NCBI GenBank assembly: GCA_021782995.1
Contig: JAJXUI010000004.1
Coordinates: 1-64,000, forward strand
From: Pseudomonadota bacterium
GTDB taxonomy: Bacteria > Pseudomonadota > Gammaproteobacteria > Burkholderiales > Gallionellaceae
DNA length: 64,000 bases
Direction of reading: 5' to 3'
Positions 6,428 to 15,748 of this stretch are shown here, one piece after another. Every line of letters starts with the position of its first letter. Within the stretch, counting starts at the first letter, position 1. The position numbers and the translations under genes are program-made. The notes below the pieces were generated by a model, which saw nothing but the letters and a program-made list of their open reading frames with translations, searched no databases and had not been told where the DNA came from.

Positions 6428-8650
6428 ATGGTTTCAGTTACACAATCCCTATCACCGAATGCCAGCCAGGACGCCAAAGATATCGCGCTCTGGCTGGAGA
6501 GTCTCGCACTGCACTTCAAGCCGGAAGAAATCGCCGAAATCCGCCGCGCGATCGAGTTTGCCGTGCCATTGTATGCAGACGCCACCGAGCTGACCGGGGT
6601 CCCGGTGCTGCAGCATGCGCTGGGAACGGCATCCATCCTGATCGGCATGAATCTGGATCATGAGGCGATGATCGCGGCCATATTGCATGCGCTGCCGGAT
6701 TATCTGGATGCCTGGATGGAGCAGGTGGCCACTGCTTTCAACGCGAATATCGTGGCGCTGGTGCAGGGCATTTCACGCATGGAGCAGATCCAGATTTTCA
6801 GCGACCTGCACAAACAGGAAAAAGCCGACCAGGCGCAGCAGGTGGAAAGCCTGCGCAAGATGCTGCTGGCGATGGTGGATGATATCCGTGTGGTGCTGAT
6901 CAAGCTGGCCGAGCGCACGCAGACCATGCGCATGCTGAAGGGCGCGTCGCCCGAAGACCAGCAGCATATTGCGCGCGAGATACGCGGCATTTTTGCGCCA
7001 CTGGCGAATCGCCTGGGGGTGTGGCAGGTGAAGTGGGAGCTGGAAGATCTTGCGTTGCGCTACCTTGAGCCGGAGCTGTACAAGAAAACCGCCAAGCTGC
7101 TGGATGAGCGGCGGGTGGACCGCGAGCAGTATATCGAGGATGTGAAGGCGCAGTTGAAACTGGAATTGCAGCAGGCCGGCATCACGGCAGAGGTGAGCGG
7201 CCGCTCAAAGCACATCAACAGCATCGTCAACAAGATGAAGCGCAAGAAGGTGGAGTTCAGCGAATTGTATGATGTGCGTGCGGTACGCATTCTGGTGGAC
7301 GATGTGAAGGCGTGCTACACCGCGCTGGGCATCGTGCACAACCTGTGGCAGCCGATCCCCAGCGAATTTGACGACTATATCGCCCATCCCAAGAGCAACG
7401 ACTACCGCTCGCTGCACACTGCGGTGGTGGGCCCGCGAGGGCTGGCGCTGGAGGTGCAGATCCGCACGCATGAAATGCATCAGCATTCCGAACTGGGCGT
7501 GGCGGCGCACTGGCGCTACAAGGAAGGCGGCAAGTCAGACAGCAAATATGAAGAGAAGATTGCCTGGCTGCGGCAGATCCTGGAATGGAAGGAAGATGTC
7601 AGCGATAGTGGTGAAAACGGTGACATGGTGGAGCAGTTCAAGAGCGAATTGTTCCAGGACCAGGTGTATGTGCTGACCCCGCAAGGCAAGGTGATCGACC
7701 TGCCCAAGGGCGCGACACCGGTGGATTTTGCCTACACGCTGCACACCGACCTTGGCCACCGCACGCGCGGCGCCAAGGTGGATGGCAATATCGTGCCGCT
7801 GAACTACCAGCTGCAGAACGGTCAGCGCGTGGAAATCCTCGCGGCTAAGCAGGGCGCGCCCAGCCGCGACTGGATCAACCCGTCGCTGGGTTACCTGCAC
7901 AGCAACCGCGCGCGCGCCAAGGTGAAGCACTGGTTCAAGCACCAGCACCATGATGAAAACGTGGCGCAGGGACGCGCGCAGCTGGACCGTGAATTGCACC
8001 GGCTGGGCGTGGGCGCGGTGAACCAGGAAAAGCTGGCGCAGCGCCTCAACTTCCACAAGCTGGAAGATTTCCTCGCCGCGATCGGCCGCGGCGATGTGAC
8101 TTCGCGGCAGATATTGAATGCGATACAGGAAGAAAGCCCGATCAAAGCCGAGCAGCCTGTCAAGTCACTGGGCAGCAAATCGACGGCTTCACGCACCAGT
8201 GCTAATGGCGTGCTGGTGGAGGGCGTGGATAACCTGATGACGAAGATGGCCAAGTGCTGCAAGCCCGCGCCACCAGACCAGATTGTTGGATATGTCACAC
8301 TCGATCACGGTGTCACCATCCATCGCAAGGATTGCGCGGCAATGCAGCGTGTACCTGAAGATCGCCGCGACAGGGTGCTCAATGCGCAATGGGGCCGCAA
8401 GCAGGATGCCAAGTTCAGTGTGGATATCGAAGTGGTGGCTTACGACAGACAGGGATTGCTGCGCGATGTGATCGAGCTGCTTGCCAAGGAAAAGGTGAAT
8501 GTGACCAAGGTGAACACCTTCAACCGCATCAATCAGGCTTTTATGCAATATACGCTGGATATCCTCGATCTTGAGCAGTTGAGCAAAATCCTCGCGCTGC
8601 TACAGCACCTGCCGAATGTCATCAGTGCTAAACGAAAGGGACAGCGCTAA
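6428..8650 (+). CDS. relA: GTP pyrophosphokinase, (p)ppGpp synthetase RelA
   Basis: 740 residues in the long RSH order. The N-terminal HD-like domain carries HALPDY at 87-92 instead of the HDxxED of active hydrolases, marking a synthetase-only RelA. The synthetase domain contains HPKSNDYRSLHT and VQIRTHEMHQHSELG. The TGS domain starts at VYVLTPQGKVIDLPKGATPVDFAY. A zinc-finger-like region has KCCKPAPPD, and a C-terminal ACT domain begins near FSVDIEVVAYDRQGLL. It makes (p)ppGpp on ribosomes stalled by uncharged tRNA. No clear Shine-Dalgarno precedes the ATG, and the gene follows brnA by 11 bases. It may therefore be translationally coupled to it. Confidence 0.95.
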   Translation: MVSVTQSLSPNASQDAKDIALWLESLALHFKPEEIAEIRRAIEFAVPLYADATELTGVPVLQHALGTASILIGMNLDHEAMIAAILHALPDYLDAWMEQVATAFNANIVALVQGISRMEQIQIFSDLHKQEKADQAQQVESLRKMLLAMVDDIRVVLIKLAERTQTMRMLKGASPEDQQHIAREIRGIFAPLANRLGVWQVKWELEDLALRYLEPELYKKTAKLLDERRVDREQYIEDVKAQLKLELQQAGITAEVSGRSKHINSIVNKMKRKKVEFSELYDVRAVRILVDDVKACYTALGIVHNLWQPIPSEFDDYIAHPKSNDYRSLHTAVVGPRGLALEVQIRTHEMHQHSELGVAAHWRYKEGGKSDSKYEEKIAWLRQILEWKEDVSDSGENGDMVEQFKSELFQDQVYVLTPQGKVIDLPKGATPVDFAYTLHTDLGHRTRGAKVDGNIVPLNYQLQNGQRVEILAAKQGAPSRDWINPSLGYLHSNRARAKVKHWFKHQHHDENVAQGRAQLDRELHRLGVGAVNQEKLAQRLNFHKLEDFLAAIGRGDVTSRQILNAIQEESPIKAEQPVKSLGSKSTASRTSANGVLVEGVDNLMTKMAKCCKPAPPDQIVGYVTLDHGVTIHRKDCAAMQRVPEDRRDRVLNAQWGRKQDAKFSVDIEVVAYDRQGLLRDVIELLAKEKVNVTKVNTFNRINQAFMQYTLDILDLEQLSKILALLQHLPNVISAKRKGQR

Positions 8651-8783
8651 AAGCATAAGGTCATGCTGTCACAGGATACTTATGCAACACTTAAACGGAT
8701 AGCAAAAAGAGGAATACGGGAACATCCTGTCAGCTAAAAACTAACATGCTGAATATATTAATATAAATATCTCGGTCATGCGC

Positions 8784-8810
8784 TAAATTTACTGCAGGAT
8801 TGACCGATAA
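8784..8810 (+). promoter_or_regulatory. Sigma-28 (FliA) type promoter of the chemoreceptor gene
   Basis: TAAA at 8784-8787, 15 bases, then ACCGATAA at 8803-8810. The consensus is TAAA-N15-GCCGATAA, so only one core base differs. The start codon lies 35 bases downstream, preceded by GGGGGA. Confidence 0.65.
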
Positions 8811-8845
8811 TAATTCCATAATGGAACGCATCACCTGGGGGAAAT

Positions 8846-10504
8846 ATGCAGCAACGCATCTGGTCATATCTGATTCACCTTACACCTGCATTTGTCATTT
8901 CCCTGATAATTTCGCTGCTCAGCTCCTGGTTGTTCTCTGAAATTTCCCTGACCGGAATCACCCTGTCGATACTCTCCATTGCTGTCGCCATCATTTCCTT
9001 TTCCACAGCACTGTACCTTACAGTTTTCAGGAATATCCTGCATACGGAAGCATCGCTTGCAAAGCAGGAGTCTGTCGAAAACCTGTTAGGCAGCAATTGG
9101 CTGTTTGCCGGCGTCATCAGGCATTTCAAGGCAGGCACGGAAAAAATCCTGAAAGTAATCGGCCAGTTCAGCAAGACCATAGAAAGCAACTCGGTTTCAC
9201 TGGCGGAAACTTCGAAAGAGGTCAAGGAGCTGGTGGCCAGTATCGATGTGATGACGAGTCATACCTTGGAAATCAAGGCTGCTTCTGCGTCCATCCGCAG
9301 TGCAGCCGAACAGGTAAGAACCTATTCTCAGCAAGCAATGCAGGTTGCCAGCGAAGCACGTAAAGACAGTGCAAATGGGCAGGCGACCATTGCAAAGGTT
9401 GTAATTGATGTGCGGGATATCGCAAACCATACGGTTCAAACCTCCACAAGCATTTCCAACTTGCTCAGCCAGACTGCAAATATCCAGAAGGTTGTCCAGT
9501 CCATCAAGGAAATTGCTGATCAGACCAACTTGCTGGCATTAAATGCGGCGATAGAAGCAGCCCGTGCAGGTGAATCCGGCCGTGGGTTTGCCGTGGTGGC
9601 AGATGAAGTTCGCAAGCTGGCAGAAAAAACTGGCAATGCCACGCAAAACATCACACGCCAGATAACCGACATTCATGCCGAGACGGAAAATGCGGTATCG
9701 GTGATGAAAAATCTCGGTGTACGGGTCAATGCAGGGGTAGACGGAATCGAGCTGGTGGGTGAGCAGCTGGGTTCCATGTTCAGGCATGCAGAAAATCTTG
9801 AAGAAGAAATCGGCGTGATTTCCAGGCAGGCCATGGCAAATCAGGATGAAGTGGAAAAGATTTACCAGTCGATAGAATCCATGAATATCCAGATGCAGGG
9901 TGTTGAGCAGAAAATGGATACGGTATCAGACAAAACCCGGGGTCTGGCTGAAATCGGGGAGGGCTTGCTGGCAGGCATGGTTGAGGCAGAAATCGATTCC
10001 GTCCATACTCGCATATACAGAATGGCAACCGAACTCTCAAGCGCTATGGAGGCGCGGATGCTGCAGGGCATCACTGCCCGGCAGATTACAGAGTCTGATC
10101 TGTATGACAGGAATTATGTACCTTTACCGAACAGCAATCCGCTGAAATATTCCTCGAAGTTTGACAAATTCATGGATCAAATTGCACCAGCACTGCAGGA
10201 ACCGCTGCTGGAAGCCAATCCATTTATCGTCTTCGCCATCGTGCTGGATGATCGCGGATATTGCCCTACTCATAACAGGAAGTATGCCAAACCGCTGACA
10301 GGGAATTATGAAAAGGACCTGCTGAATAACCGCACGAAGCGAATTTTTGACGATCTTGCCGCAAAGCGCAGCGCAGCCAATCGTGATCCATTGCTGATCC
10401 AGACTTATGTGCGCGATACAGGTGAAATTCTGCATGACCTGACAGTGCCGCTCAGGCTGAACAATCGGCACTGGGGGCATGTGAGAATCGGCTACAGGAC
10501 CTGA
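8846..10504 (+). CDS. Methyl-accepting chemotaxis protein with C-terminal sensor-like domain
   Basis: 552 residues. Two hydrophobic segments fill about 12-30 and 36-60, with almost no periplasmic loop. No HAMP domain is obvious. The signalling hairpin tip is clear: [41 protein letters not shown] (about residues 222-262, given here in part by its key elements). After the coiled coil, residues about 390-552 form an extra domain ending [20 protein letters not shown]. This tail resembles cytoplasmic Cache/PAS-like tails of some receptors and probably senses an internal signal. The FliA-type promoter links it to flagellar motility. It stands alone. Confidence 0.88.
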   Translation: MQQRIWSYLIHLTPAFVISLIISLLSSWLFSEISLTGITLSILSIAVAIISFSTALYLTVFRNILHTEASLAKQESVENLLGSNWLFAGVIRHFKAGTEKILKVIGQFSKTIESNSVSLAETSKEVKELVASIDVMTSHTLEIKAASASIRSAAEQVRTYSQQAMQVASEARKDSANGQATIAKVVIDVRDIANHTVQTSTSISNLLSQTANIQKVVQSIKEIADQTNLLALNAAIEAARAGESGRGFAVVADEVRKLAEKTGNATQNITRQITDIHAETENAVSVMKNLGVRVNAGVDGIELVGEQLGSMFRHAENLEEEIGVISRQAMANQDEVEKIYQSIESMNIQMQGVEQKMDTVSDKTRGLAEIGEGLLAGMVEAEIDSVHTRIYRMATELSSAMEARMLQGITARQITESDLYDRNYVPLPNSNPLKYSSKFDKFMDQIAPALQEPLLEANPFIVFAIVLDDRGYCPTHNRKYAKPLTGNYEKDLLNNRTKRIFDDLAAKRSAANRDPLLIQTYVRDTGEILHDLTVPLRLNNRHWGHVRIGYRT

Positions 10505-10537
10505 ATAAGCAGGATATTCGCTATCAGCCCGATTAAA

Positions 10538-11095
10538 TCAGGGTCGGCAGTTTTCCCTGGCAATGTGCAACCTGGCCAGATGCAATGCAAATCTGAGCGC
10601 AATTGCAAGCAGACTGGCCGGTAACCACACCCATAGCAATTCTGACTGCAGCACTGTCAGGAAGCGTTCTGTCAGCAAATGATCAGTGCCAATTGGCGAA
10701 ACCTTGATCACTTGCTGCGGGAAAAAATAACGAGCGGAACTGAAGGGCCAGAAGAAGGCCACACCCAGCCCGCCAGTCGTCAGCGCATCCAGTACGCCGT
10801 GTGACGCCATGCTGACAAACAGGAAGCTGAAAACTTTACCAGTGCTGCTGTGAAACTGGCGTGCGAAAGCGCTGCCGGAAAGCGCAACCAGCATGGCAAT
10901 CGAAAGCGAATGGCTGATACCGCGATGCCCAAAGTCGCTGGCATAGGCGATATGCAGTTTGAAGGCAATGACATCGAGATCGGGCAGGATGGATAACACG
11001 ATGCCGGCAAGCAGCAAGCGTGGTGGCACGATGTTGCAGCCCAGTCCCAGGCCGACTGCCAGGGGTACGGCCGGATGGGTGAAAATCGTCGGCAT
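10538..11095 (-). CDS. YdjM/DUF457-type membrane-bound metal-dependent hydrolase
   Basis: 185 residues with about four hydrophobic segments. It begins MPTIFTHPAVPLAVGLGLG and contains LPDLDVIAF followed by FGHRGISHSL. These Asp and His residues form the conserved metal site of the family. It is predicted to be an inner-membrane hydrolase; the substrate is unknown. In E. coli the relative YdjM is an SOS gene, but no LexA box was seen here. It lies 6 bases after the PilZ gene on the same strand and is probably the last gene of that unit. Confidence 0.8.
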   Translation of the reverse strand: MPTIFTHPAVPLAVGLGLGCNIVPPRLLLAGIVLSILPDLDVIAFKLHIAYASDFGHRGISHSLSIAMLVALSGSAFARQFHSSTGKVFSFLFVSMASHGVLDALTTGGLGVAFFWPFSSARYFFPQQVIKVSPIGTDHLLTERFLTVLQSELLWVWLPASLLAIALRFALHLARLHIARENCRP

Positions 11096-11101
11096 GAGGG
11101 A

Positions 11102-12052
11102 TCAGCCCTCGGCTTGTTCGTTCATCATGTTCTGGTAAAGCAGGGCGGTGATCACCAGCTGGTCCTGCGGTTCCAGCCGGGTGAACGACAGTCCGTGAAG
11201 GGTATTGTTGTTGCCACCGTCGGCGGAAACTGATGCATTGATGGAACGGATTTCACAATCGATCATCAGCATGTGTTCGGCCTTGTTTACATTGACGCGC
11301 ATTTTCAGGATGAGTTTGCTTCCGATCTCGCCGATTTTTTCCTTCGCGGCGATCAGTGCGCCGCCGGTACTGATGTCGCGGGCAACACAGGCGAAGCCGG
11401 TGTCGTTGGCCACCGAGGCGTGGCAGATGATGTTGGTCTTTGCACGCGAGCTGCTGCGCACCACGAGGCCACGTACTTCCCTCGGCCATGCCAGGTGGAT
11501 GTGCGGAAAGGGGATGTTGGTGACCCGGGTCACCTCGGCAGTAAAGGCATAGGCGCTTTTGCCGCTGAACATGCGCACGACAAAGGATTGCCCTTCTCGG
11601 AACATCATGATACGGCCATCCATCTGCGGTGTGGAAACGATCACGCCCTCGTCTTCAAGATAGCCGATCAGCGTGGTGGCATAGCGGTCGACATTGGTAT
11701 TGGCTTTCAGCTGCAGTTGCAGCGTGTCGCCAATATTGAGCTTGATCTGGGTCAGCGACGTGGCATCTCCGCGTGGCGGGGCGACGGGCTCTGCCTGCTT
11801 CTGGCTGGGCCTGGGTTGTTGCAGGTTAAGAGTGGCATGCTCTTCCGGTTCAGGCTTCCTTGCTTCAAGCTCGGTAGGATAGCGGCACAGCCCGCGCTCC
11901 ATCAGATTGATGATCTGGTCTTCCGATTCCGGAATGAAGCCGATGTCCACCGCCATATCGCCATTGGAAAAATAGACCGGCCATGGCGTCGGCATGCCGA
12001 CACGCATTTCCGTCAGTTTGAGCCGCTTGAGTTTGGGTTCATTCTTGTCCAT
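11102..12052 (-). CDS. PilZ-domain protein (YcgR-like, c-di-GMP binding)
   Basis: 316 residues. After an N-terminal segment (about 1-65, LKLTEMRVGMPTPWPVYF) comes a YcgR-N-like beta domain at about 95-190. The PilZ domain follows, with the c-di-GMP motif parts RSSSR and DISTGGA visible. YcgR relatives brake the flagellar motor or adjust other surface machinery when c-di-GMP is high. Position: just downstream of the PTS genes (54 bases after ptsI) and upstream of the ydjM-type gene on the same strand. Its link with the PTS is contextual only. Confidence 0.82.
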   Translation of the reverse strand: MDKNEPKLKRLKLTEMRVGMPTPWPVYFSNGDMAVDIGFIPESEDQIINLMERGLCRYPTELEARKPEPEEHATLNLQQPRPSQKQAEPVAPPRGDATSLTQIKLNIGDTLQLQLKANTNVDRYATTLIGYLEDEGVIVSTPQMDGRIMMFREGQSFVVRMFSGKSAYAFTAEVTRVTNIPFPHIHLAWPREVRGLVVRSSSRAKTNIICHASVANDTGFACVARDISTGGALIAAKEKIGEIGSKLILKMRVNVNKAEHMLMIDCEIRSINASVSADGGNNNTLHGLSFTRLEPQDQLVITALLYQNMMNEQAEG

Positions 12053-12106
12053 GGCAGGGCTACCTCATGCAGGTCAGGTATTTACAAATTTAGGCATGCG
12101 TTATAT

Positions 12107-13831
12107 TCAGCCATTCAGGCGATCGATCAGTTCGCGTATCTTCATCGGGTCGCTGGCGCGCAGCAGGCGCTGCGTCAGCATGCTGATTTCCGGCAGGTTG
12201 GTGGTGAGCACGCGCTGCTTCACTGCCAGCAGCTGTGCCGGGTGCATGGAAAACTGGCGCAGGCCGAGTCCCAGCAGCAGCCGGGTATAGGCCAGCTCGC
12301 CGGCCATCTCGCCACATACGGAAACCGGCACATTGGCCTTGTTTGCGCCGCCGATCACATGAGCCAGCAGGTTCAGCACGGCAGGATGCAGCGGGTCATA
12401 CAGGTGAGCGACCTCATCATCGGTACGGTCGATCGCCAGCGTGTACTGGATCAGGTCGTTGGTGCCGATGGAGAGGAAGTCCAGCTTCTTGATGAAGGCC
12501 TGCAGTGAAAGCGCGGCAGCGGGAATCTCGATCATGCCGCCGATTTTCACATCAGTGTTGTAAGGGATGCCATCCACATCCAGGCTCATCTTCACCGCGT
12601 TGATGAAATTCAGCGTCTGGTTGATCTCGGCAGTGCCGGACAGCATCGGGATCAGGATCTTGATATTGCCATGTACCGAAGCACGCAACAGCGCGCGCAG
12701 CTGCGTCTTGAACAATTGCGGTTCGGCCAGGCACAGGCGGATTGCGCGCAGGCCCAGCGCCGGGTTGCTGGCCACGCGCTTGGCGCCCGCCGGCTGCTTG
12801 TCGGCGCCAAGGTCAAAGGTGCGGATGGTGACCGGCCTCCCCTCCATGCCTTCTGCCACTTCGCGGTAGGCAAGATATTGCTCTTCTTCGTCGGGCAGCG
12901 TTTCGCGGTTCAGGAACAGGAATTCGCTGCGGAACAGGCCGATGCCGCCGGCGCCGTTTTCGGTGACGTCCGGCAAGTCGGTGGGCAGTTCGATATTGGC
13001 ATGCAGGGCGATATCGGTGCCATCCAGCGTACGCGCACGTGCAGTCTTCAGGCGCTTCAGCTTCTGCCGTTCGAGTTCCAGCTCGCTGTGGCGCAGCGTG
13101 TAATCGGCGAGGATCTGCTTGTCCGGATTGACGATGACGACACCCTGTGCACCATCGACAATCAGCATGTCGTTGTCCTTGATCAGCTCGCGCGCATGAT
13201 GCAGGCCGACCACGCAGGGCTTGTTGAGGCCGCGTGCGACAATCGAGGTATGCGAGGTGGCGCCGCCGAGGTCGGTGAGGATGCCGGCAAACTGCTGCGG
13301 CTTCAGCTGGATCAGGTCGGCCGGGCTGACATCGTGCGCCACCATGATGGGCTGCACATCCTGCCGCACCTCCGGCAGGCCATGTGCGCTATGTCCATTC
13401 ATCGACTTCAGGATGCGCTCGACCACCTGGATCACATCGGTCTTGCGTTCGCGCAGGTAGGCATCGTCGAACGATTCAAACTGCTGCACCAGGTCATCCA
13501 TCTGCACCTTGAGCGCCCATTCCGCATTGCAGCGTTCGCCTTTGATCATGTTGCGGGCGGCATGGCTGATGTGTTCATCCTGCAGGATCATCAGGTGCAG
13601 GTCGATAAAGGCATCGAATTCCGCGGCTGCATATTGCGGTTTGTGCTCATGCAGTGACGCCAGATCATGCCGGGTTTTTTCCAGCGCGGCATCCAGCCGT
13701 GCAACTTCTTCCTTCACCTTTTCCTGTGGCAGGATGTAGTGTGAAACTTCCAGCGAGGCATGCGAGACCAGATGTGCCGGTCCGATCGCGATACCATTTG
13801 AAACCGGCAGGCCGTGTATCGTAAAGCTCAT
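12107..13831 (-). CDS. ptsI: PTS enzyme I, phosphoenolpyruvate-protein phosphotransferase
   Basis: 574 residues from the ATG at 13831, which has AGAGGTG just upstream. An in-frame ATG 54 bases further out adds an unusual leader and is not preferred. The start MSFTIHGLPVSNGIAIG and the phospho-acceptor loop GGATSHTSIVARG (His194) are typical. The C-terminal PEP-binding barrel shows GAGGIGLFRSEFLF and SIGTNDLIQYTLAIDR. It moves phosphate from PEP to HPr in the cytoplasm. It is downstream of ptsH and an EIIA(Man) gene, so the three form a phosphate relay. No sugar permease is present, so regulation rather than transport is likely. Confidence 0.95.
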   Translation of the reverse strand: MSFTIHGLPVSNGIAIGPAHLVSHASLEVSHYILPQEKVKEEVARLDAALEKTRHDLASLHEHKPQYAAAEFDAFIDLHLMILQDEHISHAARNMIKGERCNAEWALKVQMDDLVQQFESFDDAYLRERKTDVIQVVERILKSMNGHSAHGLPEVRQDVQPIMVAHDVSPADLIQLKPQQFAGILTDLGGATSHTSIVARGLNKPCVVGLHHARELIKDNDMLIVDGAQGVVIVNPDKQILADYTLRHSELELERQKLKRLKTARARTLDGTDIALHANIELPTDLPDVTENGAGGIGLFRSEFLFLNRETLPDEEEQYLAYREVAEGMEGRPVTIRTFDLGADKQPAGAKRVASNPALGLRAIRLCLAEPQLFKTQLRALLRASVHGNIKILIPMLSGTAEINQTLNFINAVKMSLDVDGIPYNTDVKIGGMIEIPAAALSLQAFIKKLDFLSIGTNDLIQYTLAIDRTDDEVAHLYDPLHPAVLNLLAHVIGGANKANVPVSVCGEMAGELAYTRLLLGLGLRQFSMHPAQLLAVKQRVLTTNLPEISMLTQRLLRASDPMKIRELIDRLNG

Positions 13832-13924
13832 GTACACCTCTTGATATTTTCCAGTGCAGCCTTGCGGCTGCGTTGCACATGTCATAAATTCGGCAGCGTC
13901 GCTGCAGATTGAAAAGGCGGCGTC

Positions 13925-14194
13925 TTACTCACCCTCGCCAAAGTAATCCTTGATCAGGGCTTGCAGCGCATCCATGGCCGCCTGTTCCTGCTCGCCATCT
14001 GTTTCGATTTCCACTTTACTGCCCTTTGCCGCGGCCAGCATCATCACTCCCATGATGCTTTTCGCATTGATGCGCTTGCCGTTGCGCGACAACCACACCT
14101 CGCAAGGATATTGTGACGCAAGCTGGGTGAGTTTGGCAGAGGCGCGCGCATGCAGGCCGAGCTTGTTAATGATGGTGGCTTCCTGTTTCAACAT
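13925..14194 (-). CDS. ptsH: PTS phosphocarrier protein HPr
   Basis: 89 residues, full HPr length. GLHARAS places the phosphorylated His at residue 15, and KSIMG places Ser at 46, the site used by HPr kinase in organisms that have HprK. It takes phosphate from enzyme I and passes it to EIIA proteins. It lies between the EIIA(Man) gene and ptsI on the same strand, with about 50 and 93 bases of spacing. Presence of Ser46 hints at an hprK elsewhere in the genome. Confidence 0.95.
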   Translation of the reverse strand: MLKQEATIINKLGLHARASAKLTQLASQYPCEVWLSRNGKRINAKSIMGVMMLAAAKGSKVEIETDGEQEQAAMDALQALIKDYFGEGE

Positions 14195-14212
14195 CAGTTC
14201 TTCCCTGGTTTC

Positions 14213-14243
14213 TTATATGTATATGATTATATTTAATTAATTA
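14213..14243. repeat. AT-rich intergenic islet
   Basis: A run of nearly pure A/T (TATATGTATATGATTATATT and onward) between the ends of the EIIA and HPr genes. Similar islets of about 30 bases recur in this window; see 21410, 23831, 44444, 47857 and 61959. Confidence 0.5.
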
Positions 14244-14657
14244 CTACTGGCAGATAGTGCAGGCGCCGCCTTCGCCTTCCAGCGGCACGATGCAATCTTT
14301 CCCGCCCTGCAGCGCACGTTGCAGCCTGTCGGCCAGGGGCAGTGTCGGGCCGCACACCACACGCAGCAGCATCGGCAGGTTCACGCCCGCCACACCTTCC
14401 ACCTTGCCCGGTGCGCACACGCGGCGCGCGATATTGCACGGCGTCGCGCCAAAGATGTCGGTCAGGATCAGCACGCCGTTGCCATCGTTCAGTTCGCTCG
14501 CCAGCTGCCGCAGCTCGGCTTCCTTCCGCTGCGGGTCATCGTCAGCGTGCACCGCCAGACTGCGCAGGTTATCCGGCACCTTGCCAGTAACATGGCGCAC
14601 GCAATCGATCAGGCTGTCGCCGAGACCGTTATGGGTTACCAGAATGATTGCGCTCAT
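14244..14657 (-). CDS. PTS EIIA component, mannose family
   Basis: 137 residues matching a lone EIIA(Man) domain. It starts MSAIILVTHNGLGDSLI, placing the phosphorylated His at residue 9, and has the DIFGATPCNIARR loop. In betaproteobacteria such a lone EIIA receives phosphate from HPr and is thought to signal carbon or energy state rather than carry sugar, because no IIB, IIC or IID is present. It is the first of the three PTS genes on this strand, downstream of apbE. Gene naming in different genomes varies, so no symbol is given. Confidence 0.9.
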   Translation of the reverse strand: MSAIILVTHNGLGDSLIDCVRHVTGKVPDNLRSLAVHADDDPQRKEAELRQLASELNDGNGVLILTDIFGATPCNIARRVCAPGKVEGVAGVNLPMLLRVVCGPTLPLADRLQRALQGGKDCIVPLEGEGGACTICQ

Positions 14658-14710
14658 CGATGCATTGTCCTTGAGTTGTTCAGTTTTCGTTCCGCTTCTG
14701 TCAATAAAGC

Positions 14711-15748
14711 TTATTCAATTTTCAGCACGGGTGTGTGGCCATCGTTGAATTCTAGCCGTTTCTGCATCGCGGCAGTAAGGTGCACGGTGCCGCTGCCATC
14801 GACCAGCATCGCGGCGTCTATGCCTGCGCTGCGCGCTGCCTCGCGCCAGCCAGCGCTGCCGGCGATGAACAAGGGCTTGGAAGCTACATCGGACAGCACG
14901 CCGGCAGATGCACCCTGCGTGATCACGGTGACGGCTTCAACACCTTGAACCGGCTGGCCGCTGCGCGGATCGATCAGGTGGCAATAGCGTTTGCCGCCGA
15001 CCTCAAAGTAACGCTGGTAATCGCCGGAGGTGCCGATGGCTTCGCCATCCTGCAGCGCCAGCATGGCGAGCGGCCCAGGCTGGCGCGGGTGCTGGATGCC
15101 GACACGCCAGGGGCGGTCGCCATGCTTGCCCAGTGCCATGATATTGCCGCCGATGTTGATCAGCGCATTGTGGATGCCCTGCTGTTTGAGGATGCGGGCC
15201 GCGCGGTCCAGCGCATAGCCCTTGGCATAACCGCCGAGGTCGATCTGCACGCTGCGGTTGCGGCTGCGGATCTGGCCGTGGCTGAACTTCAGATCACCCA
15301 GTTGCGGTTTGGCGTTGACCAGCCTTGCGATTGCGTCAGGGTTCGGCAGTACGGCGGCATATTCATCCGCGTGGAATCCCCACAGCTGCACCAGCCCGCC
15401 AATCGCCGGATTGAACAGCCCGCCGGACTGTGCGGAAAGTTTTGCTGCGTCCTGCAGCATATCCGCCAGTTCCGGGCTGGCCTGGAAGGGCTTGCCGGCG
15501 GCCATCGCCGCATTCAGCCGGCTTAGCTCGGAGGGTTTCCATGCATGCAGCATGTCGTGCAGGCGCTGGAATTCCTGCATCACGGCGGCAACACCTGCGC
15601 GCGCGCGGTCTTCCTGCTCACCATAGATGCTGACTTCCACCCGCGTGCCGAACACATAACCTTCTTCCTGGTACAGCGGCGGCTTGCTGCAGCCGGTCAG
15701 TGACTGAGCTGGCAGCAGCAGGGCCGCCAGCATCATGAGGTACTTCAT
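14711..15748 (-). CDS. apbE: FAD:protein FMN transferase ApbE (lipoprotein)
   Basis: 345 residues. The signal peptide ends in LTGC with the lipidated Cys at 20, as expected for the periplasmic ApbE. Family motifs are visible: FGTRVEVSIYG near the start, SGGLFNPAIGGLVQLWGF, VQIDLGGYAKGYALDRAA, NIGGNIMALG and the C-terminal GASAGVLSDVASKPLFIAG. It attaches FMN covalently to Thr/Ser of target flavoproteins such as Rnf/Nqr subunits. Its start overlaps the end of gshA by 4 bases, so the two are co-transcribed. In many relatives gshB occupies this place. Confidence 0.92.
   Translation of the reverse strand: MKYLMMLAALLLPAQSLTGCSKPPLYQEEGYVFGTRVEVSIYGEQEDRARAGVAAVMQEFQRLHDMLHAWKPSELSRLNAAMAAGKPFQASPELADMLQDAAKLSAQSGGLFNPAIGGLVQLWGFHADEYAAVLPNPDAIARLVNAKPQLGDLKFSHGQIRSRNRSVQIDLGGYAKGYALDRAARILKQQGIHNALINIGGNIMALGKHGDRPWRVGIQHPRQPGPLAMLALQDGEAIGTSGDYQRYFEVGGKRYCHLIDPRSGQPVQGVEAVTVITQGASAGVLSDVASKPLFIAGSAGWREAARSAGIDAAMLVDGSGTVHLTAAMQKRLEFNDGHTPVLKIE

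Noticed and set aside
11273-12508. A 411-residue open frame on the plus strand
   Set aside because: It lies opposite the PilZ and ptsI genes, which have clear motifs, and its translation has no family features. It is a GC-bias shadow.
12671-13657. A 328-residue plus-strand frame
   Set aside because: Antisense to ptsI; no recognisable domain.
13832-13885. Longer N-terminus of enzyme I
   Set aside because: The ATG at 13831 has AGAGGTG in front and begins the conserved sequence.
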